Translations under genes and position numbers: made by a program
The notes under the pieces: model-generated
The model's database searches: none
What the model was told of the DNA's origin: nothing
Seen by the model: only the letters and a program-made list of their open reading frames with translations
Shown here: positions 46,494 to 57,921 of the stretch, piece by piece
Numbering within the stretch: the stretch's first letter is position 1
How the letters are laid out: every line of letters begins with the position of its first letter
Origin: Sisyra terminalis
Taxonomy: Eukaryota; Arthropoda; Insecta; Neuroptera; Sisyridae
Direction: 5' to 3'
NCBI GenBank assembly: GCA_958496175.1
Contig: OY292275.1
Location: forward strand, 14,880,001-14,944,000
DNA: 64,000 nt

Positions 46494-47236
46494 GGTATAA
46501 GCTTAGATCAGGAACGTCGAAATTTTCAGAACTGAAGAGAACTATTTCGAATGGTTTCGATACTATTCCTGTACGTATTGTTCACTCGAAAGCAATTTAT
46601 ACGTAAACTTTGATATGACTAAAATGAAGAAGCGACAGTTATTTTCAAATATGTATTTGTATTGTAATATGTAAAATTAAATTTTCGGTTTAAGTTCATT
46701 TTAGCACACCCACAATCTGGCAACGTTGCATTTAAGACTTTGTTTTTAATTTAATTTGTGATATATTTACTCACTCAATTCTAATATGGCCTAATTCTCA
46801 CTTTTGTGGCTAATTTTTTATTATGGACTGATTTAATCGCGAATTAAATTAAAAACATAGTCGAAAACGCAACGTTGGGTTTGTGGGTGTGTTAAAATGG
46901 ACTTAAACCAAATTTTCTAAATAAAGTTTACTTTTTTATGGGAAAAACACTTGTGAAAAACTGTGATGTATTAATGAAAGGAAACTCCAAAACATTTGCG
47001 AATTAAAAAATATTCTTAAGTAATATTTGTTGTCGCATTATTGAACTATTTAATTTTTATGTTCTGTTATATCTATTTTATAATACATATTTGAAAATAA
47101 CCGTCGCTTCTTCATTTCTGTCATATGTCAAAATTTACGTACAAATTGCATTCGAGTGAACAATACGTAGTGGAATAATTACGAAACCATTCGAAACAGT
47201 TCTCAAATTTCGACGTTCCTGAGCCAAGCTTATACC
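46494..47236. mobile_element. 743-bp inverted-repeat DNA element with 8-bp TSD
   Basis: Both ends begin GGTATAAGCTT when read inward, with arms of about 185 bp that stay similar (CAGGAACGTCGAAATTT, TACGTATTGTTCACTCGAA, AATGAAGAAGCGAC). The octamer AGCTTTCT flanks it on both sides (46486-46493, 47237-47244). The neighbouring tandem unit shows the uninterrupted AGCTTTCTTGAATAG, so the empty site is known. No transposase is encoded. The 8-bp duplication suits hAT or P superfamilies, but the ends lack a clear family signature. Confidence 0.85.
46684..46922. repeat. AACGTTGC MITE family, nested copy
   Basis: An inner inverted repeat inside the 743-bp element: left GGTTTAAGTTCATTTTAGCA ... GGCAACGTTGCATTT, right AACGCAACGTTGGG ... 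TTAAAATGGACTTAAACC. The same family occurs alone at 22140-22262, 36325-36450 and 56805-57010, so it either nested into the larger element or forms its core. Confidence 0.7.
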
Positions 47237-47339
47237 AGCTTTCTTGAATAGCCTTCGATAGGGGTAGGTGTGAGGAAATCGTCGATGATCACCTATTTAA
47301 CAATAGTTTTAGCATCCTTAAAATAAGAGTCAGTGTTTT

Positions 47340-50300
47340 AACCGATAGGTATTGAAAACCTAAGAATAAATTAAGTTTTAAACAAATTGGAACCATTTCG
47401 TCATATGAAAACCTGAGAAACCCAGAAAGATATGTAAGGGGCTACAATCAACTGGTTAGAAGTGTACATACGTATCGCATATGAGTGCTGGAAGTACATT
47501 CATTATAAAGCTATAGTTTCAAAGCTATCAGTTGTCTATCGAGATTTAATAATATAAGAGGGCATTGTGCTGCTTTGCTCTGGTCTCATCGACTCGGTCG
47601 ACTCGACCCGGTATTGCCACCATTAGGTTTTAATAGAACTTGTCGCTTTATCGTATATCAAATGAAAGCAGTGCGGAAATGTTGAGTCAGAGCACAACCC
47701 CGATCAACAGCTAATCAAAAGCCCATCATCATCATCATCATCATCTTCCATGGTAGCAGCATCTTATTCATTCGTATTTCATCCACATTTTATTTCCACA
47801 ACCACACACAACACAGATCCTCAACAAAACAGACAAACACTAAACATACAGACTTGTCTTGTAATACTTCCATTGAGTATCGTTCAGTTGTATGTAAACA
47901 TTTCAAGATTCGCTGTTAAGCGCTTTTAGATGTTTTATTTTTATTATAAACTTGTTTCTTTTATAACAATTAACAATGATACTTAAATGAATAAATTACA
48001 ATCGTATATTTACATCTAAAAAGCCTTTTTGTTGTCTTCCAACTTGATTTTGTGTAAGGTATTTTTATTTTGCTTTTGAACATTCAACAACAATTATAAG
48101 TTGAAAAAAAATATTGAAATAACTACAAATAAATTCTATTTGCTGATTAGTCAAACCAACGGATAAATAAATGGAAGGATAAATAAAATACCGTACGTAT
48201 ATAAAAAGAGTGAATTATTTATATTGCTCTAATCGAAAATTGTTGTAAACCATAAATAATTTAGCATTTAGTTAATTATCAAAGTTGTTGATGTCACTTG
48301 AAATAAAGTGATAAAAAATCACTTCTTTACTTGATAAATAGTAGGTACTATTCACACATATTCTTAAAAGGTATTAACGAAAAACATGATAAACGAAGAC
48401 TTAGGAAAACATTACTTTTTAGAAACAATGATACTATGGATATTTTGAAATTAAATTGCCGTCGTACTGTAACATACAACATTTTAATGCTTCTTTAATT
48501 AAATCACGATCGATGTTAGTCTTTTAGAGAGCAAGATTATGATCTTTTTATGACGTAATTTTTCTTAGTCCTCAAAACGGTCTAGGTTTTTCTAACTTCC
48601 ATATTCAAATTGTTATGATGCTTATATTTAATCTGTGAAATTTACTAATATTTATGATTATTAAGTATAATAATAAGAACAAAAAGCTTGTGGGAACATT
48701 TTACTTTTCTTCTTAAATAATTTTAAAGTTACTTACAAATTTAATAAGTTGGGTACAGACTTATATATTTATTTAAGAAATTTAATCTTTTATTATTAAG
48801 ATATTTTATCAATATGTATTTGTTTAGATCAGTTTCGAGAATTATTATATAGTATAATATTGGTCCAGAATATTCGCAAGTTTTAGTCTTTGTTCTCATT
48901 TGCATCATATTTTTGTAATAAGATGGTTAAAATATTATATAAAACAATAGGAATTTTTTAGAATGAAAAAACCTTATTATTTATGGAATAAAATTTTATT
49001 TGCATGTTTATTTTATTTCTAATCCTAGTTTATATCTGTAGAAACATAACCAAGTGATTTGTTATAGGTACATATATTTAATACATAATATAATGAATAT
49101 CTAATAAGTAGAAAACAAAAAAAAATGAAATTTTTATTTTTTTGTGCTTAACGTTAAACTGTTTTCAACCAGTTTCTTTTGCTTCTAATTCTTTTTTATG
49201 TTGTTTATTTTTTTTTTAATATTATTATGCTCAATCAAAAATCAATGTAAATCGTATCAAATTATTTACCTAAAGATCAAAACGGCTGTATGAAGATTTT
49301 TCCAATGGTTTCAATATCATACGCTTGGAAAATTTGGATTTTCTATTCAGAGCTTTTATCTTAGGGTGTGACAAGACTTTTTATTGGGATTAATTTTCAT
49401 ACTACAGCTTACGAGTTTAACGGTTAGTTTTTTTCACATCTAAATATTGGCATTTATCTTGCATATAAAATTTGATCCGGAGGACAGAAAAAACATGTGT
49501 GTTTAGAGCTAATAATTACATTTTGTGTAGTAAAAAATTTTTTATCTGTTGAAAAGTTATTTAAAGGAAACGGTCTATTTATCTATTTTCCTATCATTTA
49601 CCAACTTTTCTTGCCAACTCTTTATTGATTGTGGAAAAGCGGAAATTTTGTTGCTCATAACCAATTTTCATATGTAATCCACTTGTAAAACAAAGTCCAT
49701 TTTGATTTTAATAAGTGTCCATCATTCCTTAAAATAGTCCATATCCTCAATCTTCAACCTCAACTAAATGGCTAAGGCCACCTAATATGCACGCTGTATC
49801 TTAGTATTTCCCAAGGAGTTTTTTTACTCCTTATAGGTCCCAAACTATCTGGCTCAATTGTCTGTCATTTTTCTTGATAATTAACTTGCAATTATTGAAC
49901 TTTTCACCCAAATTTAGTTGGTCTTTACCCATTGTTCCATTTTCCCAAATACTGTCTTTTGGAAACAGATTTTATTTGGGTCTGGACTACGGCTATTTTG
50001 GGAGAAAATTTGTTGTGTTTATTTAACCAAAACTTCAAATGGTTTTATAAGTTTTTTTCAATTTTCTTTCTTCTTTCGTAACTTTGAACCCAAATATATA
50101 TCTGAAATCATACATTGGCATTTGACATGGGAATATATAAATACAACTTATACAAGTATATTGGTTCAAAATCAATTCGCATTTTCAAATACCAAGAGTT
50201 AGTCGGTTCAATACTTTTATTTTTATGACGCGTTATATCCTTAAGTAAAAGCTCTGTTTTATAAAAGAAGTTTGCTGGTACAATATTAATAATTCCTATC

Positions 50301-50538
50301 CTATAACTTATCCTTAATAACTTATTAAGGATACACTAAAAACTAGTGCGAATCGAGCTTTTTCATGTATTCACAAAGTTGTTAAATTTATTAAATAATA
50401 AATGATGAATAATAATAGTACAGAAATTCATAAGTACCACTATTACTGCAGATGTTGAAATATTGCTCAAAGTTTGAAACTTTTAAATCAACAATGCTTT
50501 CTTTATATTCAAAAAATGAATTTCTTTAGGTTTAATAT
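47340..50538. other. Probable intron sequence
   Basis: AT-rich. It includes a (CAT)n microsatellite at 47724-47745 and a less AT-rich stretch at 47560-47830 with GACTCGGTCGACTCGACCCG, which could be regulatory. No supported exon. Confidence 0.35.
47724..47745 (+). repeat. (CAT)7 microsatellite
   Basis: Seven uninterrupted CAT triplets plus a partial one. No coding context. Confidence 0.95.
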
Positions 50539-50925
50539 TGTAACAGAAAGGGACAAAGTCTGTCTCTCTCTCTTTGTGCCATGCCCGCACGCGATTGGCT
50601 GAGTGGCTTCTATCTCTCTCCCACCAATGCAAATGTACATATAGATTGTTCTGGAAACATCTAGTAGGTGGTGGAACGTTGGCGAATAATGAAGTACATT
50701 CTAGAATGTTGGGTTGCGGGTATATAAGTCGCTCAGTTCAAGCTTAGGGACAGTTCTGTATCAGAGTTCTGTATAGAAATTCAGTGTTTTGACAAGTGTG
50801 ATTGTGTAGTAAAAAGTGTAATAAAAAAAGTGATTGTTAAGTGTGAAAGTGATTATTTATTTCCAAAAGAAATTAAAAGAACGAAAAAACGCCATCTCAA
50901 TACAGTTTTGAGACGTCACATTACA
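50539..50925 (+). mobile_element. Solo LTR of an LTR retrotransposon (387 bp)
   Basis: Begins TGTAACAG and ends CATTACA, giving the TG...CA ends with a 5-bp inverted TGTAA / TTACA. It is flanked by the 4-bp duplication ATAT (50535-50538 and 50926-50929), usual for Ty3/gypsy elements. A TATA box (TATATAAG at 50721) and an initiator-like ACAGTT about 30 bp downstream mark U3/R. AATAAA near 50820 could be the poly(A) signal. No primer-binding site or coding region follows, so only a recombined single LTR remains. Confidence 0.8.
50649..50753 (+). promoter_or_regulatory. LTR promoter with heat-shock-element-like arrays
   Basis: Three clusters of inverted nGAAn pentamers lie just upstream of the TATA box: TTCTGGAA (50649-50656), GAACGTTGGCGAA (50674-50686) and TTCTAGAATGTTG (50699-50711). 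The last two are one base from perfect three-pentamer HSEs. TATATAAG is at 50721-50728. A CG-containing block with a CCAAT-box complement (GATTGG near 50593) sits further upstream. Confidence 0.55.
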
Positions 50926-50929
50926 ATAT

Positions 50930-52025
50930 GCTAGTAATATGTGTTTTTTATTTGTTGTTTGCATGTATTTTTAATATCAAAAGTACAATTCCGAAAAATA
51001 AAGTATCTATTCATTTGAAAAATAATCACCAGTAAAGTAATTAAAATAATATTTTTTGAAAATTCTAACCAGACTTCAAAATAATTAAAAAAGCAAATAA
51101 AAAGCTCAAGGAAAGCGCGTTAAACTGCGTAGAGATAAAAATCTTTTAAACATTTTTTGTTTTCTATAAAATAATTTTTGCATATATTTCAAATGATTAT
51201 TGCTGTTATATTTTTGAACTAATTAAATTCATATATAGATACAAATAAAGTTTAACAAATGTGTTAAAAATTTCAAAGATGAACTCCTTAGTATTTACTT
51301 AGGGTTTCGAAATCTTTATGCAATCTTTGGTAAAAATAAATCTTAAAGCAAAAATTGGTACTAGCCCGGCAGAAAATGATCCCAATAAATCCCTATTTCT
51401 GATAAAAATAAATATTAAGAAGTAATGAATAAATATCCTTTCTTAAACTAGTGTAATTAAAAAGTAAAATGTTTTTCTTCTTCAAACATTAAAATATAGT
51501 AAATATGTACCGTTATTCTTCAAACATAATTGCATTCATTTCGTATTTAATCTTAAAATAATTTTACTTAAATCACCGTTGATTATTACTAGACTTGATA
51601 TTCACTGAAATTGGAAACAGTTATCAGTTTTATGCGAAAAAGAAGTGTGAAATGTATGTAGTTGATATCCAAAACCAATTGGATAGCGATGCAAATCAAT
51701 AACGTGTTAATATCTGAACAGTGAACACTTTAGTGGAGTTTTTATCAACGGAAAACAAGATTAAACTAATTGCCAACAATCACGGTGTGTAACTGGTTGG
51801 GTGACTCTGACTACTTTACTCGTTATTTATTATTCAAATTTCCATGCCTTAAAGATTTTTCCATCCGTGAGCTGCAGGCTAGAAATCATTGAATATCTCT
51901 CCTTTAAGGGTGGTTTTATGACTATGCAACTAAACAACTTCCTAAAAATCGTAATTTCAAATAACTTTTAATGATTAATGTTAAAAATGAAATGTTTTAA
52001 CTATTTACTTTTATTTTTCTTACAG
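50930..52025. other. Probable intron upstream of the 52-kb exon
   Basis: AT-rich; no feature recognised except the acceptor tract (TTTATTTTTCTTACAG) just before 52026. Confidence 0.4.
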
Positions 52026-52045
52026 AGTGAAACTTAATTTTTCGG

Positions 52046-52106
52046 ATGGTCCTAATTGCGAAGATGTTGCTCGCCCGTTTATGTAATACGACGGCTGGAA
52101 TGAATG
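52046..52106 (+). CDS. Candidate first coding exon of an unidentified gene (MVLIAKMLLARLCNTTAGMN)
   Basis: A pyrimidine-rich acceptor (TTTTTCTTACAG) opens an exon at 52026. A TGA in the reading frame precedes the ATG at 52046, and the other two frames are closed, so translation can only start here. Twenty codons follow and end in phase 1 at a consensus donor (AATG|GTGAGTG). The peptide has a hydrophobic start (MVLIAKMLLARLC) that could be part of a signal peptide or an N-terminal variant. The gene could not be named. The upstream GC-richer exon candidate at 33250-33617 on the same strand may be its 5' end, implying an intron of about 18 kb. Further exons are not seen before 64000. Confidence 0.5.
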
Positions 52107-55100
52107 GTGAGTGAATAAACGCCTTTTTTATCATCCAAAATATACATATCTTCTTATGTATGCATATTATTAAATTTAGATGTTAAACACGCATTTATAC
52201 AAACCGACAGATTTGCGTATATAATTCAGACTTGTCATACATAAGTTTCAGTGTGTAAAAAATTCCCATAAATACACATAAAAAAAAAAACCTTTAAAAA
52301 AAAAATCGCAAGCCGTTTGAGATTTGCACGTAACGAAATAAATGGTGGAACGATAAATAATTGTATGGATATGTCAAATTAATTTTCATTTTAGCCGTTT
52401 TATGCAGCCCCTCGGGCAACTCCCACACGTATAAAGACGGATTTCATTCCCTTTGAAAACGTAAAAAATGGCTCATTTAAAACGCATTTATGTGTAATTT
52501 TTTTAGCAATTAAATTGCATGTGAATGTGATTTTTGAAATGAGTATAGTTAAATGAGATTTAAGTATACCAAAATTTGCATTTGAAACCAATTATTGTAA
52601 TTATTGAAACTTATGTCTACCAAAGAAAGTTCAATAAATTTAATTGAAGATTTTAATTATTTTTATATTAAAATAATTCGTTGATTTTACTTATTGTGAT
52701 AGTTAAGTTCCCATACACATTATTGTTACTACATCTTTGGTATTATTACTAACTACTTCGGAAACAATAAGAAAAAAAACGCTAAGAGACCAGTGAATCT
52801 CAAACTTATCGTTGGAAAAAAAAACTTTCTTTTCGCTTTTTATTTTTCCACTATTTACTTATAACTATTGATTATTTCTTTAAGCCGGAAAGTTATATTT
52901 GCATTTTAATACTTAAAGAAACTCATTTTTTGTATCTGACAAAGAAAAGAATTTTGCATCGCGAAATGATTCACTTTAGTAAAGAAATTAAATCTATTTT
53001 CAACGTATGAAATGCTTTCTTTATTAGTGTCAATAACAATATCTACGAGTGAAATTTTTACCAATTATTATCAAATTCTTTTATGGTATAATACGTAATA
53101 GTTTGTATAAAGTTTAACACAAATAATTAACGTGAATTGATCTTCCGAATTTGTAGATTGTAAATGTAATTCATAAGTCTATAGTATACACCAATAAATT
53201 CAGTTACAGAACTGGATTGAATTAGTTTGATATTGTTTAAAAACAGCAAATTTCATTTCTATATTTATGGTAATAATACTCAATCCAATATTTTCGGGTG
53301 TTTCTATAATGAATTAGTACAAAACCAGTTCCGGATTAGAAGTATTAACTAAACATTGAATCTACGCAATGTCTACCATACGATGCATTGGATTGATTCG
53401 ATGTTTTGCCAAAGAGTTTTTCTAAACGATTCATTGCAATTAGAAAAAATACATCGGTTTAATGAAATAGTGATAAAAACTAATGAAAACACAAATTTTA
53501 ACATTCTGAATTATTTTAACTGGTAAAAAATGTCATTAACAAATAGTGACTCTTGTGAGTTACTACCGGAACCAAGCATTAGAAATCAACTGTCTTTATA
53601 TCTAGATATTCCAGTAGAAGGAAGACTTACCAGAAATTCTCTGGAAATCTGGAGTGATTTAAAAATTCTTTGAGTTTCCTTGAGAAATTCCTTTAATATA
53701 TTCCTTGAGTTTGACTATGGAATAAATAAGAGCAGATTTTGATTCAGCAATAATTTTTACAGACTTATATAAGGTACATATTAGTACATATACAAGGTAC
53801 ATAATGCACTTATTAAGGTACATATATACTTATATAGGTATTTTATATAAGTACTAATTTAGTTCGATTCATTTTTTTATAACCGCTATAAAATACGAAA
53901 ACGAAATGAGAAAGCATTGTTCATAGTACACAGGAGGAAAATTTAATCAAAATTTGGTGTTTGGGACACTTGTAAATACATTTTAGTGGTTGTATTGTAT
54001 ATTTTGAAGCTGGGTCACACAATTTTTTCTGGAGAAAAGATTTATCTTAACGTATACTGAGAACTTTGCTCATTGGTCATATATTCTTTATTTTAAAGCG
54101 ATGGCAGTAAAAAACTAATTTGAGAAATTTTTTGCCGTCGGCCTTATTAAATGTTAGAAATTTGGTATTTCCCCAAAAATTTATATTATTGTGAAGGGTT
54201 ACAGACTTAAGGTACTTAAAAACAATATTAGAAAATGCATTTCCTGTTTTTGGATCTTGGATCTCATAAATATATAACATTTAATTAGGTTAGACTTACA
54301 AACGCAAAAATGCCCAAGGTTGGTATTGAAACTGAGCTCGTTTGAGATTCGCTGGAATGTCGGTAATCCGGGTCGAACTAAGAGCAAACAAAACATACCG
54401 CCCCCACTAATTACTGAGGAACGCAGTGTGGCTGGTTCGTGAATATCAGAGGCGGCGGCAGTTCATTTCTGCCCCACAATAGCACTCAGAAAATTTCATT
54501 GAGTCGTATCAGATCTTGGAGCAATCCGGCTGCTATCCGACTATCTTTCCATATCCATAATTCTTATTCTCACGCTCGCCAACCACTAACCAAATGCTCC
54601 TCTTGTTTCCACCATACAGTCGGTAGTTGTGCTTTGAAAAAAATGAAGACCTTAAGCTCATTTTACTTAATAAAATTTAAATCTCATTTAAATATATTAT
54701 GCTTGTTTTAACTCACGGCCGCAAGGAATATTGGTGGCTACTATAAAGTTAAATTTATGGCTCGACTTAATTAAGAACGAACGTTTATTATACTCTTTAG
54801 AAATTTAAGGACACATTATTATGTTTGTTTTATGAATGAAATATCATTTCACTTTGTTGAAATATTTACATGTTATTGATATGTGCAAGAGTTATAAATT
54901 ACAAACGATCTGATTGTAATAAAATGATTAAGTAATTAGTTGCGATCGAGAGGATTTAATCGCAAAGAGGAAACTGGCTGCAATACTTGAATTAAATGAG
55001 TAGAAAAAGTGTGCAACGGAGTAATTTTTGTTAAATGAAAAATAATTACGATAAGCGGATAACAATAATATGCTTGAGGTTGCATTCATGCAAGCATAGT

Positions 55101-55574
55101 GTATAGTGTAGGTATACTTTACTTAAAGAAACGGTGATCGTGTATGTTGTATTAAAAATACGACTTTGAATCGATAATTAAAAATATCATGCGCTTTAAA
55201 TTAGTTGTGTGTATCATAAAATTGATCTATAACAGCAATATGTTATTTTAACGGAAAATATTTATGATTACTTGGGTCTATAGCTATGGGTTCCGATAAT
55301 TCAGTGGTATTAAAACATTTTCTCTCACTTTGTTATTAAACTTAGCTACTATGAAAGTATGTACACAATTTAAAACTTGACCTTTATAACGTTTAAATTA
55401 AACTATCTTAAAGTACCATCAACTTTAATAAGAAACTTTTTTTTTGGTTTTTTAAACATTTGGAATGAGATTCCTATGTATCATTTCAAATATTTTCTCG
55501 TAAATAACTCTTTCATTATAACTCTAATTGTTATGGCAACTTGCAGATATTACCCAAATAAAATGATGCAAATG
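52107..55574. other. Probable intron sequence
   Basis: AT-rich. The stretch 54340-54620 is less AT-rich (GAGGCGGCGGCAG, ACATACCGCCCCCACT) and may be an old mobile element or regulatory region; its open frames have no recognised motif. Confidence 0.35.
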
Positions 55575-56055
55575 TAATAGTTTTTTTTGCCGAATTTCTT
55601 TATAATTACTAAGCCCTTTGGTAACTTTAAGGTTTATGAAAATTCGTACATCAATTTGTGAAAGAATCAACTATTATTGAACATCGAAATTAAAAAAAAA
55701 TGAGCCCAAAATTAAAAAAGTTTTCATATTTGTTATAATGAAATATTTGGGAAAAAAAATTCCAAAAGTTTTTGAGAAAAACCTTAAAAAAGGCATACAA
55801 ATATTGTATAATAGTTTTTTCCGCCGCGTCTCTTTATAACTACTTAGCACTTTGGTAACTCTAACTCTTTGTGTTTATGAAAATTCGTACATCAATTTGT
55901 GAAAGAATCAACTATTATTGAACATCGAAATTAAAAAAAAATTAGCCCAAAATTAAAAAAGTTTTCATATTTCCTATAATAAAATATTTGGTAAAAAAAA
56001 TCTCAAAAATTTTTGAGAAAAACTTTAAAAAGGACATACAAACATTGTATATTAT
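55575..56055 (+). repeat. Tandem duplication of about 241 bp
   Basis: GAAAATTCGTACATCAATTT starts at 55638 and again at 55879. Long identical runs follow (GAAAGAATCAACTATTATTG, AAAAGTTTTCATATTT), as does the closing word ACATTGTATA / ATATTGTATA. Non-coding. Confidence 0.9.
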
Positions 56056-57921
56056 CCTCTACTTAATTACTTAATGTGGCACTAACAATAGTTGTGATAT
56101 ATGAGTTTACAACTACGTAAAGAAAGTTAAATAAGACATTAACAAGAATATGTCGGTTACTGAGGCTTCGTAAATTTTGCTGTGGATATATTTTTTTGCA
56201 TATTATATGCCTAAGTATGGTAATTTTGTGAACTGTGGGTAAATCGTTTATTTTGTTAACAAGTGTAAGTTTTAATGTTTTGAACTTTCACCATTGAAAT
56301 TTGAATATATCAATATTCATTGATGATTGTCACCATTCACCAATTTAGTTTTAACGAATGTTCAGACTGTTTGATGAAAATAGTGAAATTTATATATAAC
56401 TGAAAAGTTTGTTCTGTAGAAACTATGTGAAACTTTAAAGTATACAACTGTAAGTATAATGTTAATAACTAGTATAAAATATCTGGAAATGTTATGTCTT
56501 GTAAAATCAAATCTAGTTTTTCATCCTATTTGTAATTTTAGGATTTGTTCATTAGATAATGTACAGTATATGTCTGACACTATACTTTTCACCTAAGAAT
56601 ATTGCTATGGGGGGGGATAAAAGTGTAAGATTTATCTAGTAGATAATTTTTTAACTTTTAATATAATAATTAACTTTTAATATAGACCATATCTTAAGGA
56701 TAGGGTCTATCACTTCTTGAATGAAAACACCGGATTTTAGAATGGTATTTGCACCACTTTTAAGGAAAGTCTAAAATTGATTTGGTTTATGGACTCATGT
56801 TCCTTTTAGAACCGTCAAATCCGACAACGTTGCATTTTCTACTTTGTTTTAAATTTAATTCGCAAATAAATCAATCCATAATAAAAATTTAGTCACAAAT
56901 GAGAAAATTGTAGCATATTAAAATTGAATTAACAAAAAAATCACGAATAAAATGAAAATCAAAGTAGAAAATGCAACTTTGCTAAATTTAGCAGTTTTTA
57001 AGGGGTATGCACCGGTTAATGCTTATTAGAATTAAATACACATAAAGAATATGGCAAATTACTCATATTGCCTAACCATCTTTGGTGATGTACTATTTGG
57101 TAAATGAAAGCATTTCAATTTTCCTGATCCATTGATTATTTCTGTATCTCTTAAAATTTTTCTCCTGTGACCATCCATCAATTTTGGCTTTTGTTTGAAA
57201 TTTCTTCAGTAATTTTTATAATCCTAATGAAAATTTCCGAGCTATAGCCTTCCATGAAACCGTAGTTATATTGTGCTACATTTTCATGAAAAATTGATGA
57301 CTCTATTCGTCGAAGGGTTCTCCAATGCTATATCTGATGAACTTTAATGTATGGGTATGAAACGTAGACCATAAAGACATCTACTATGATTAGTCTCATT
57401 AGTATTCTTTGAACTGTGTTACAGGAAAATACTCCGAATATCCTCGATGAGAAAGTCACACATGAAAACAGGGTGAAACTTCAGGGTTCTTATACATTGA
57501 GTGTTACTTTTAAAACATTAGATTCAAGAAGACAAGTAAACGTTCGTGAAAATCATCATTTTGAGTAAAATTCAAGAGAAAAGGAGAATCGGACAAAAAA
57601 CCAAACTATCGAAAAATTCGTCGAAGAACTTTATCATCTTGTTACGAATCGTGAATGCTTTAAACAGATCATCAGTATGATTGCTTAAGTTGAACTACGA
57701 ATAAGACAACAAAATAAGAACAACCAAAGTAATTTCTAATCAAAAAGCTTTTGCAACAAATATACCTACACTTGCAAATATTTCGTGTTCGACTTTTTAA
57801 GTGTATGTAAAGCATGCAAGCTTGTGAAAACCAACGTAAGGAAAACATTTATTGGTCCTTTTGAAGGCAATTACTCCTAAAAAAAATGTTTTAGGAGACT
57901 CAGGCTTTTACATTCTTAATA
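56056..57921. other. AT-rich stretch with one MITE
   Basis: No gene supported. It contains the MITE at 56805-57010 and an eight-G run near 56610. Confidence 0.4.
56805..57010. repeat. AACGTTGC MITE family, solitary copy
   Basis: Inverted arms GACAACGTTGCATTTTCTAC and GTAGAAAATGCAACTTTGC enclose an AT-rich centre with AATAAATCAATCCATAATAA, as in the nested copy at 46684-46922. Confidence 0.7.

Noticed and set aside
45440..47322. CRISPR-like or satellite array
   Set aside because: Units are about 405 bp with only three copies; a local tandem duplication, not an array of short repeats and spacers.
50539..50925. Heat-shock gene promoter (hsp70 or hsr-omega-like)
   Set aside because: Considered because of the HSE-like arrays and TATA box, but TG...CA ends, the TGTAA/TTACA inverted repeat and the ATAT duplication mark a solo LTR, and no heat-shock coding region follows.
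54439..54711. 90-codon frame in a GC-richer patch
   Set aside because: No conserved motif; more likely a mobile-element relic or regulatory sequence.
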